Source: Girardinichthys multiradiatus
Lineage: Eukaryota; Chordata; Actinopteri; Cyprinodontiformes; Goodeidae
Reading direction: 5' to 3'
Length of the DNA: 64,000 nt
Assembly (NCBI RefSeq): GCF_021462225.1
Contig: NC_061800.1
Coordinates: forward strand, 4,598,501-4,662,500
Made by a program: the position numbers and the translations under genes. Below, one piece after another: positions 36,701-48,700 of this stretch (position 1 is the first letter of the stretch; the number at the start of each line of letters is the position of its first letter). The notes under the pieces are model-generated. The model worked only from the letters and a program-made list of their open reading frames with translations, had not been told where the DNA came from and made no database searches.

Positions 36701-39700
36701 TGGGAACAGGGACGATGGTGGAGGACTTGAAGCAGGCTGGCACATGACATGTCTCCAGTGAGGTGTTAAAAATGTCTGTGAAGACTGGAGACAGCTGATC
36801 AGCGCAGTGCTTCAGGCTGGCTGGTGAGACAGAATCCGGACCAGCAGCTTTCCGGGGGTTCTGTCTCCTGAAGAGTTTGTTGACGTCCCTCTCCTGGATG
36901 GAAAGAGCCGTCCTCGGCATGGGTAGGGGGCTGGTGGGGGGGAACTTCAGGGTGGGGGTTGGAGGTGCCAAGGCCCCTCTTGAGGTTGGGGAGGTGGGGG
37001 TGGTGGATTGTGGCTGCAGCTGTTGGGGGGCGTCGTGGGAGATGGTTGCAGGACTGTCCCTTTGTCTTTCAAAGCGGCAGTAGAACTCGTTCAGGTCGTT
37101 GGCGAGGCGTCGGTCGTTGATGGAGTGGGGGGCTTTCGGCTTGTAGTTGGTGATTTGCTTGAGCCCTTTCCAGACAGACGCAGAGTCGTTGGCTGAGAAC
37201 TGGTTTTGGAGCTTCTCAGAGTACAGTCGTTTGGCCTCTTTCACTGCCTTGCCAAACTTGTACTTAGCCTCTCTGTATATGTCTTTGTCCCCACTCCTGA
37301 AGGCCTTTTCCTTATCCAGTCTTAACCTTCTGAGTTTAGCTGTGAACCAGGGTTTGTCGTTGTTGTAACTCACCCTGGTGCATGATGGTACACAGCTGTC
37401 CTCACAGAAGCTGATGTAGGAAGTCACAGCCTCTGTGTACTCGTCCAGACTGTTGGTAGTAGTCCTGTACACATCCCAGTCTGTACAGCCTAAACACGCC
37501 TGGAGATTCTCCACAGCCTCACTGCTCCACTTCCTTGTCGTCCTCACAACAGGTTTGCAGAGCTTAAGTTTCTGCCTGTATGCAGGAATCAGGTGGACCA
37601 TGATGTGGTCGGATTGGCCCAGTGCAGCACGTGGGACGGCGTGATAAGCGTCTCTGATGGTGGTGTAACAGTGATCCAGAATGTTGTCCTCTCTGGTCGG
37701 ACATTTTATAAACTGTCTGTATTTGGGGAGTTCGTGGGTCAGATTACCTTTGTTAAAGTCGCCAACGACGATAACTAAGGAGTCCGGGTTGGTCCGCTCC
37801 ACACTCAGTATCTGGTCGGCGAGCATGCGCTGTGCGACCTGCACGTTAGCTTGCGGTGGGATGTAAACACCGACCAGGATGAACGAAGCGAACTCACGGG
37901 GGGAATAGAAAGGTTTACAGTTTATAATGAAGGATTCCAGGTCTGGAGAACAGTGCTGCTGAATCACTGTCACGTCGTTGCACCAACCACTGTTGAGGTA
38001 AAAACAGATTCCTCCACCTTTCGCTTTGCCGGAGAGTTCCGTGTCTCTGTCCGCTCTGTAGAGCTGGAATCCTGCCAGCTGCAGCGCAGAGTCCGGTATT
38101 AATCCACACAGCCACGTCTCCGTGAAGCACAAAACTGCCGATGAATAAAAGTCCCTGTTTTTCCCCAACAACAGTTGTAGTTCCTCCATTTTGTTGGGAA
38201 GTGAGCGCACGTTAGAGAGAAATATTCCAGGTAACGGTGTTCGTAGTCCACGCTGGCGAAGACGTACCAGCACCCCAGCCCGTTTCCCTCTCTTCCGGCG
38301 TTTCACCGCGTGAACAAAGGTGAGCGCACCTTTGACCAGAATGTCCAGAAATTCCAGAGCAGTAGGCAGAAAAGTGGGAAATAACTCCTCTGGTGTAGTA
38401 GCCCTGATGTTCATGAGTTCTTCTCTGGTGAGAGAGCTCCGGGTACCATCACAGGAGACCGTTTTAAAGCAAAAAACAAAACAAAACAATGCGCACCAAC
38501 ACGCCGAGGCGACCATCTGCGGCGCCATCTTGACTTTCTTCCACCTGTCTGACTGTGGCACTTTCAGTTTGATTTTTATTATATTAACATTGGAGAATAT
38601 AGAGTCCTTGACTAAGAAGAGGTAGTTGTAATTTAGAGTCACATTAGTTATTAATTGTCTATAAAGCAGCTCATTTGTCATGGTTTGTTTTTCCCCGGTC
38701 ATGCGGCCTGTTTACTGGCCTGTCGTAAGCACACTGATTTTCATTTCCAGAGCAAAACTTCGCCCTCATACAGTAATAACAGTTATATCAGAGATGAATG
38801 AGCTGTGTTCTCACATAGAGCATTAACCTGTCATAATGGGCAGTTATCATGAGCTCCCTAGCAACAGGCTCAGTAGACTCTGAGGTGAGAGTTAGCTGGA
38901 TCTCAGTGATTTGTTTTTGGAATGCAATTAGCTTTCTGTACTCAGTCATTATTTCAGTGCTTTCATAAAGATCTATTTGAATTTTTGTTGATGCAGACGT
39001 TTCTCCTTCACAAACAGCTGGGAATAGAGGGCATTATGAAAATGTTCCTCTGACACATAAGGTAGCTGGATTGATGTCATCCTCTTCTGCTCTGTGTTAC
39101 TGTGAGTTCTCAGCATGGCCTTTAGAGGGTGCTGTTTGCAACAGGAACAGCAGCACACGAACAAACACTACTGTCCTGAAACAGCTTTTTACGTGTACTA
39201 CATTTTTCAGTTGTGTTGTTTTAGCGACCAGTTGGATTCAAAATCTTAACCAAGGTCACGAGTTCGATGATAGATTCATAAGGTGGCACAACTTGGTGAG
39301 GCAGTTTGGAGCGGGTCATTGTTGCTGCTGCCTGTAGTATTGACTGTAAGAAAAACAACAGTATGTGATTGCTACCCCACTCTGTTGCAGCCCTGCAAAT
39401 GTGGCACAGTTTCTCCAACACATCTTTCTGTAAGTAAGCTTGCTGCTTTGGCAGCCTCAATTCACACAAATTCGGGCACCTTTTCACTCTAAACACATGG
39501 CAAGAGTCAGCTTTTGAATACACTCCAACTTCCTGGGCCTCTCTGTAGGACTAAGCTCCGAATCACTGCAAGCTCCTAATAAACATATTCAATTCAATTC
39601 AAAGATACTTTATTGATCCCCGAGGGGAAATTAGAATTCCAGTACAACCCATCCAAACATACATCATGACACAAGACAAGGGGCGGACGGGTCACCGAGG

Positions 39701-42700
39701 CTATGCTGCCCACTCACAGGCGCTGCCTTTGCTAGATGAGAAAAGACGCCACATTAGGTAAGTAGAGGGAAAAAATCATATTTCACACTTTATCCTTAGC
39801 AGGATACAGTTTGAGATTGCAAAAAAACTCAGCACAAAGAAGCAACAAGTTTACAAAACAACATCATGCCGGGAACGGTGAAGGTGGTGTGAGGGGGTGC
39901 ATATGTTTATCTTGAGCATGTGTGTGTGTGCGAGTGAGTGTGTGCAAGTAAGTCCATGAAGCACTGTCACAGAGGCCATTGTCCTTGATGGTACGTTGGA
40001 ATGTTCATCAACTGGCCATTCTGAGCAGGTCCACAGATGTCCTCAGGGAAGGGAGGGGGCAGAGGGAGCAGAGCGTCATGTTTACATAACTTCCAGGAGA
40101 AGTTGAAGATAGCCAGCCATCAAGGCGGTGCAGGTGAGCCAGATTCAGAAAAATAATAATTATTTGGGCTAGGCTGACTCTTAATTTTCCGTCAGCCTTG
40201 AGAGTCTCACTGGTGTTTCTCAAAGGCGAAATCCTGATATCAAACATCCAATTATATACACATCTTCCACATCCTTGACTGACATTATCGACAGACACAC
40301 AATCCTCCACTTCTGCCAGGAGTCCATTGTGTATCCAGAGAAAAACGTCCCGCCCGGACAAGTGGGCTCTCCTTCACCCTGTCTTCTTGTCGAGAAAATT
40401 TTATCAATTGCATTGAGAGACCAGCTGACCAAATCCATAACTCAGAATTTGGAAGATATGCAAAAGAGGCTCCAAAAAGAAGACAAGACACAGAGCAGAT
40501 ATGGGAGGGGGTACGGGAGACAGAGAAAAAGCGTCCTCCTCCACCGAGAGCAGAAAGAAAAGAGCTATATAGGCTGTTTAAATGTGAATAGATGATTACA
40601 TGATGGACAAGAGAAACAATGATGGAACATTTGGGGAGAATTATATGATGAAGATATAAATGGAAACTTTGCATTGAAATTAGATACTTTTTCCACTTTC
40701 TGACATGTAATCCATCAATCTGCCTACCTCTAGCGGTCATTGGATGATAGACAGACCCTGAACAGGTCTCCAGCCTATCCCAGGGCCACTTTGTAAATAA
40801 TTCCATGGTATGCGTAAAGTAATTTTCCATTTGTGGCCAAGCTTTAACTTCATGGTTGGTGTCTTAAGATGTTGCTTCAATATTTCTTTATAATACCATC
40901 TATTTTTTTGTAGTGCCAAGTCCCTCCTGGCAGCAAAACACCCCCACATCAACATGTGACTGCCACTCGTGTACTTCACAGTTGGGATAGTGTTTTCAGA
41001 CATGCCAGCTTCCCATTTTTCTTCCAAACATAATGAGGGTCATTATGGCCAAACACTTCCAAATTAACTTAATGAGATCACAAGACATGTTTGAGAAAAT
41101 TTGAGTTATTGTCCCTGCTTACGTTGTTCTCAGATTGATGGTGTCTTCCTAGCGGAGTGGCCCTTTGGTGCATTAACGCGTATCTATGATGTGTATCTGT
41201 GTGACTGCTCTAGTTTGGCATACACAAGACGCTAACGTCTAGGCATCAGAAAATGTGCAGGTACTGTGAAATAAGATGCTGTGGCAACGAATGTCTATGC
41301 AAAACATTAGAGTAAATCTGTCTGCTTTTAGTGATCCCTTGACTTTGTTTTGGTCTCCTTGTAACGCCCTGATTCCTAATGACTGTTAACTGTTGCAAAT
41401 CCTGCTTAGGGTAAAGCTTTGACATAATTTACTTGATGGTCCTCTGGCTGACAGTGGCACGGTAGGATCACACTTTTTCTTCCTGTAATATAGTTTCTCG
41501 TGTTGTTAGTGTTTCAAAATATTTTTCATCATAATTTGTCCAGGTACCACACTTGCGTGCTTCTGAGCTGTGCTTTACAAGTCCCTCAAAGTTAGGTTAT
41601 CAATTAACATCAAGATAATCATTTGCTGACGTTTTTACATCCGTGTCACTTGTAAATGAAAAGAGTGCCACCCATCACTGCATTAAAAAAATATTTTATT
41701 CTATTTGTGACAGTTGCCACTTCATGAAATAACAATTGGTTAAAAACTTTTTATCCAATTTGAATAAATAACTAACTCTGACTCCACTGTTGTATGGTTA
41801 CAATTAACTGGAATGTATGTACCTGACTGTTGTGAAGTGCCTTGAGACAACATGTGTTGTGAATTGGCGCTATATAAATAAAACTGAATTGAATTGAATT
41901 GAAAATATGACTTGTCTGGAAGGATGTCGTTCAAAGGATTATGATAGCACAACTTTGGTTTGCAAAGTTGCATCTGTATATATAGAACTTTGGCCAGACA
42001 TTTCTGCCATTTGGACAGATCAGATCAAAACATATGGAGAAAATAGATGTTTGGTAAAATCCAAACACCGGATATCAGAGCAAATACTTCAAACCCACTG
42101 TAGAGCATAGTAGTGGTGGGTTAATGATTTCGGCTGGTTTGAAAGCCACATAACCTTTCAGTCACTCAGTCACCCATGAACTCCTCTTTATATCAAAGTA
42201 TTCTAGAACCAAATGTGAGGCCAATTGTCTGACAGCTGATGTTTTGCTGAAACTTTAATAAATCATCTACAGGACCTATAGGTTTTACAACTGCTTTAGC
42301 AAATATACAACAGAATGGCTAAAACAGAAGATGCTGCAACGGCCCATTCAAAATCCAGATATCTGGAATGCTGTGTGGGGATCGAAAGTGAAGGTTATAA
42401 AAAAACAAATACCTGAAAACACCAATAATGTTGTAAAGAAGAACGAACCAATTCTTCCACAGAGAGAAATAATATCATACATAAAATTAACTACCTTAAG
42501 GTAATGGACAAAAAGGTGGTTCTAGGAGAATCTGCTTATTCATGAGGTTTACTCAGGGTTTCACACTCAACTTTTCCATTTCAGTTTTTGCTTTTTTAAA
42601 TACATAATGATAGTGTGGAATATGTTGTTTTAGTGTACTTTAAAAGATCTTAGAATCGTCTTAAGATCAGATTATTTTAGTATGTTCGATTACTTTAAAT

Positions 42701-45700
42701 CCTAGAAGTGAAACTGTCGGCTTTCTGTCTACCAAGATCATAGTTCTGATAAACTCCTTTTTCTGATCTACAATGAAGCAAACAACCTGACAACCATTTT
42801 AGCTAGCTAGAGCAGTGAGTTGTGAGTTTTACTGTTTTATAAGTTTCTTGCTTGCTAAATGGCACTTCTTTAACTGGTCTGGAATTTCCCTAGTTGTTGC
42901 TAGTTTCTTCTGTCACATCCTGTTTGAATCGGGCCAATCTGGGTCCAAGCATACAAATTTATTCGAATCCTAAAAGTATGACCTGTGTGTGTTTCTGTGT
43001 TGGTCGCTTGATGGTAATTTTATTCACACTGTTTAGATCGACTTTAAAAGTATTTTTAGTAGTCTAACACATTTACTTGATTTTTGTCCACCACCTTTAA
43101 GGGTACTGAGTATGTGGATTAAATGTGGTTGTTTTACACTTCACCTCTTATTTCTGTTTAGCAATCAACAACCAGTCTTTTGACACTTGGACACACACTG
43201 TGATCTCTGTTTTTGACAAAGTCAAATGGCAAATCTTAGATTAAAATCTCAGAAAAAAATCTTAGATTGCTGCAACTGTTTCAGGATGAGAATGTTTTAA
43301 AGTTTTAAAGTTATGGTTTCAGTGCTAAATGTTTTCGACCTGCTTAAAGTGCCCTTGGCACGCTTTTCCCACAAATGCAGAAATTAAAAGAAAACATCTT
43401 AATATTGAAGATAGTGGGTAGTGATTGACATGATATCAGGATTAAAGACGTCATTAAAGACAATTGTGACACAATTGAGACATAGAGATACTTTGTAGTT
43501 AAATTTTGCAAGTCCAAAGTCGCCCACAAATGAAGTCTAAGGGGAAGTTTCCGGTCATTCATTGTGTGAGTGTTAATGATAAATACTTCAGGTAGAAGCC
43601 AAGTTGTGTTAAAAACAGCGCTAATAAGGTGAAACGGTGCATTCCTGGTGGTGGCAGCAATACTACAACAGCAGCCGTTAGTCTGCACTATTTCCCTGAA
43701 GCAAAGAAGATCAAAGCTGCCTGGATCAGAGCTGGAAAACTGAGGAGGGACAGATGGGCTGGTCCCACCAAGCACAGCCAGATGTGATCGGAGGACTTCT
43801 CAGCAAACTGCTTCAAACAAGAAGCCTCTGAATTCACAGGAGGAATGATGTCAGAGGTCGGGAAATCTGACAGACAAAGGAGAATGTTGAAGCAGAGTCT
43901 ATAGCCACGCTGTTCAGAGAATCTAACATGAAAAGATCGCCAAAGAAAAGGTTGTTGCTGCTGTTGCTAAAAGGATCAAGGCTCAGCAGAACACTTCCTT
44001 GTTGAAAAAGTAGATATCTGTACTTATTGTTACTAATTAAAAATCAAAAATTATTATTTTAATATTATTAATAATAATAATAATCTTAAATTATTATTAT
44101 TAAAATAAGATAAATTACATGGGCATATGATATATATTTAAATGAATGTTTTTTTTAAAGATTCTAATATAAAGTTTGAAAAAATGACACCAGGTAGTGT
44201 CTTCAGATATTGAATCATCCCTTGTGCCTTCTACTACTGCTCCATGTTGCTCAGCTTCGCCTCCGGTTGTTTCACTCAGTGCCAAATGTACTGCAACCCT
44301 GGATTTACACTTTATCATGTCCGCTGTGCTACAGTCCGGCTGCACTGTTCTGATATACATCTGGACTTCTCCACTGCGAAGCCTCGGAGGAGCTCCAAGT
44401 ACCATACTCATACCATAAAATCCTATGATTAATGCGTTAGCCATTGATTAATGCGGAGTCCAACTCAACTCATTCTGTGGAAGTTCAACGAGTTAGACTG
44501 CTTTATTTTTCGTTATATGCATCCAGATATTTTCATGTGTTTTGTTCTACTATCAGTGAGTTCACTGAGTGCAGAGACACTATATTTGTTGCTTAGTTCA
44601 CTGCATTTAATGTTTAATTGCTCGGTTATAATACCTTAGTTAATGTAAGGTATCCCAGTAACGGAACTAATTGATCTAATGTAAACAATTGCTAATATAT
44701 ACACTTGTATATATGAATATATGCATGTATTTATTGTTATAGATGATTCATGAATAATGACTCTGGCTGTGCTCCGGGATCCGGCAAAAATAGAGGATTG
44801 GATGGCCGTCCGCATGTGGCAGCATAATGTGCCACCTGATGAAAACTGACTTTCTTCTTCTGACTCTGTTTCATCTCTCTCTGACAGTGACTGAAATATA
44901 TATTAAAAACATCAGATTCTTTGCTACTGTCTGTATTGTCGGTCATTGTAGCAGTGGTCAGTTTACGTGCCACTGTTCCCCTTCTACGTCATAGAAGAGC
45001 ACAAAGGAGAAGTCTGGAAATGCCTTTTTAGTGAAATTTATGTCCATATATCTCAACAACAGTTCATTTTAGTGGCATGAATTTTATTTTTTTTTAATGT
45101 TTTATTAATTATAAATTGGATTTATCATACAAATTCGATGTCACAGGCACATTAAAGTCCTTTTAATGAGAAGAAATTGGAATGGGTGTACCAAACCTTG
45201 TGGAATATCATGCACCCAATCCCATAACTGTTTCTGTGCACAGCCAGTCAGCTCCATGAAAGTAAAGGGCAACAATTTTCTTTCTCTAACAAGAGGAACA
45301 ACTTCTGATATAGAAAAATATTTTGGTAAAAAATATCGACAACTTAACAGACATTCCCTCTCTGCTACATTCTCCTACCATTCTTCATTATTTTATTATG
45401 TGGTGTTATTTTAGGTTTTCTCTGGTGTTTCCCTCCCTTTCTGGCCTGGCATTCTGTTTAGCTGGGACACCTTCCTGGTGGAAGCCTGGTTCCACTGGAG
45501 GTTTCTTCTTATTAAAAGGGAGTTTTCCTCTCCACTGTTGCTACATGCATGCTCAATATGAGGGATTGCTACAAAGTCAATGCAAGTGACTGTCCATTGT
45601 TGCTACATGCTCATCCACAAAGGGTGTATGCTGCAAATCACTGATTCAATGCAATCTGCTGGGTTTCCTTAGATAGAAAACTTTGTAACCAATTTGAATA

Positions 45701-48700
45701 ATAAACTGAATTTGACTGCATTGTTTGATAACTAAGATCAATTGAAATGTCTGTTCCTGATTTGGAATCTGTATGATTCGATTGAATTGACTTGTAAAGT
45801 GCCTTGAGATGATGTGTTGTGAATTGACGCCAAATATATAAACCTGAACTCAACTGAATTAAAACTGTTTTTAATATACAGTTGGCATGGTCATATCATC
45901 TAAGGCCCGACTGGAAAAGACCACCTGAGCAGATAGCTAATTAAGTATTTGGTATAGATAACATTGGTATAGATAACATACAACACATGTTACAGCTGTA
46001 ACAGTCAATCATTTCTATAAATTTTGCTTGAATAGGAACAATTGTTTCTTTCATGTTTTCAGTAAAATAAAAATTACATCCTGTCGCATAGTTTTGTTTA
46101 ACATTTTTGTACAAATACAGTAATACTGTAAAACTTTGGTAATATTCCTTAAGTTTATCATATTATAAAAAATTCATGTTGCACACATTTATAAGTCTCT
46201 TTTCATTAAAAACTTTATGGTTTTAGAGGCCATTCTTACTCCTTGCATTGATTTACTTGGCATGTTTCTATCAAGTTTTTTCACTTCACATTTCACAGCT
46301 GCACATTAGAAAACATCAATAATTAAGTTGAAATAAAAAAAAACCTTAAACTCAAAAAGCACAATAATTATTATTGTGTTGTTCTTTATTATTTCTAAAA
46401 ACTAATGCAACAAACTTGAGAGCCATTTGAGGCTTTCCTTCCTCCTTTGTGATGACCTGTCTTGTTGCAGGACCAGCCGGATGAAGGGTCCGAAAAGGGC
46501 TTGTGACCCAAAGTCAGCTGTATAATGGTGGGAAATGATGAAAGCTTCTGTCTGCAGCTTTGTGCCCACACACATTAAAGGTCCCTTCGAATGGCACACA
46601 CTCTGTGAGTGTGGTTTCAGGGGAAACCAGTGGAGAGGGCACTCACAGATCAGCTTTTCAGCTCTCTCTTCATTAGATCATTCAGAGCTTAGAAATCCCT
46701 CAAGAAACACAATCAACGGATTATTCACCTGTAAATAGCCATCCTAATACATCTGGTAGTTAGAATTAGGGTACTTTCCCCTCCTGGTAATTTGTTTGTA
46801 GACCACCTGTTTCCTGTTTAGAGCATGTATTCGGTTAATTCTCCTGGATTTCCCCTTCACCCAGGCTCAACTTTTTCCACGATGTCCCTGATTTCCGGGT
46901 GCTTGCTTGTGGAGGTGATGGTACAGTGGGCTGGATCCTCGATTGTATAGGTACTAAAATTCTAACTTTAGACTTAAGACACAAATGTGTACTAACAAGA
47001 AAATTACTGCAGCATTTGGCCTCCCCTAAAGGCATTAGTACCATTTTGCTGTTTGTATTACAGATTAGACTAAAATTGTTTTGGCACTGTGGAAATATAA
47101 TCAATGGGGCAGAAAACTCAATCTATTTTTAGAGTATTTTTGGGGGTTTTGAGCCAACATCTTTTTTTAATGCTGTTCCACTTGTTGGTATTGAATAATA
47201 ATGGGTCATTACTTAATAAATACTTTCACTTTAGCTTTAGTTTATTTGAAGGTTTGACTTTCCATATCACAAAGCACTAGCAACAAAATTTGACGTGTCT
47301 TCATCTTGTTTGCAGATAAGGCTAACTTTGCCAGACATCCTCCAGTGGCCATCCTCCCACTGGGCACAGGAAACGACCTGGCACGCTGCTTACGCTGGGG
47401 AGGAGGTGAGAACTTCCTGAGACTATAATTTGTATTATGTAGTGAGTACATTTTTATTCTACAGTTTTGGCGATTAACCAATTTGTACCAATTCACATAC
47501 ACAGTGCATGCATGTACATCAGTAAAAAGTATTGCCACAAGTTCTATTCTGTAGAAATTTTTAATCATGCATTGATTTTATCATAGCTGGACTATTGTTA
47601 ATCCTTGTTCACATGCCTCAAAAAAACATCCTTGTATCATCTACAGGTTGTTCAGAATCCATGTGTAAGCTTTTGATTAAATCCTCCATATGCACGCCAC
47701 TCCACAGCTTTCCCTGTTTTACACTAGCTTCCCATCAGTTTCCAAGTTCACTTTTAGATCCTTCTTTTAGCTTTAAGAGTATTACTAGGACAGGCACCAG
47801 CTAACCTCAAAGTACATTCTTTATTCCCCTAGCAGGTCCCTGAGGTCCTTTGATCAGGGCCTTTTAGCGGTCCAACATAAGCACTGCAGGATAAGGACTA
47901 CAGGAAACAGAGCCTTTGCCACTGCTGTCCCTAGACTCTGGACCTGTCCATCTCTAAGCTTACGATCCTTGGACTCTGTCATCTCCTTTAAATGCCAAAA
48001 CTCACCTTTTCAAACTTGCTTTTATGAATTTTCTTTATGTTTTCTAAATATTTTCTTGCATACAGTACAGACCAAAAGTTTGGACACACCTTCTCATTCA
48101 AAGAGTTTTCTTTATTTTCATGACTATGAATATTGTAGCTTCACACTGAAGGCATCAAAACTATAAATTAACACATGTGGAATTATATATTGAACAAAAA
48201 AGTGTGAAACAACTGAAAATATGTCTTATATTCTAGGTTCTTCAAAGTAGCCACCTTTTGCTCTGTTTACTGCTACGCACACTTGGCATTCTGTTGATGA
48301 GCTTCAAGAGGTAGTCACCTGAAATGGTTTTCCAACAGTCTTGAAGGAGTTCCCAGAGATGCTTAGCACTTATTGGCTCTTTTGCCTTCACTCTGCGGGC
48401 CAGCTCACCCCAAACCATCTCGATTGGGTTCAGGTCCGGTGACTCTGGAGGCCAGGTCATCTGGAGCAGCACCCCATCACTCTCCTTCTTCGTCAAATAG
48501 CCCTTACACAGCCTGGAGGTGTGTTTGGGGTCATTGTCCTGTTGAAAAATAAATGATGGTCCAACTAAACGCAAACCGGATGGAATAGCATGCCGCTGCA
48601 AGATGCTGTGGTAGCCATGCTGGTTCAGTATGCCTTCAATTTTGAATAAATCCCCAACAGTGTCACCAGCAAAGCAACCCCACACCATCACACCTCCTCC

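Larger units (their letters stand above)
35175..38560 (-). mobile_element. nearly full-length Rex1-like LINE
   Basis: On the - strand: YY1-like start, one long APE endonuclease plus reverse transcriptase frame, a short 3' region with aataaagctttt, and an (attctg)n tail (35175-35202). The RT motif [11 protein letters not shown] corresponds to the Rex1 survey primer region as I recall it. One frameshift near 36370 is the only lesion I can see. It sits antisense in the 14.3-kb DGK intron. The 5' limit is uncertain. Confidence 0.87.

Noticed and set aside
36877..38102. Series of + strand open frames with Gly/Val-rich text
   Set aside because: Complement of the LINE endonuclease/RT frame; low-complexity translation artefacts.
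43344..43775. 143-codon - strand frame as a host gene
   Set aside because: No recognisable domain or splice support; falls inside a possible transposon.
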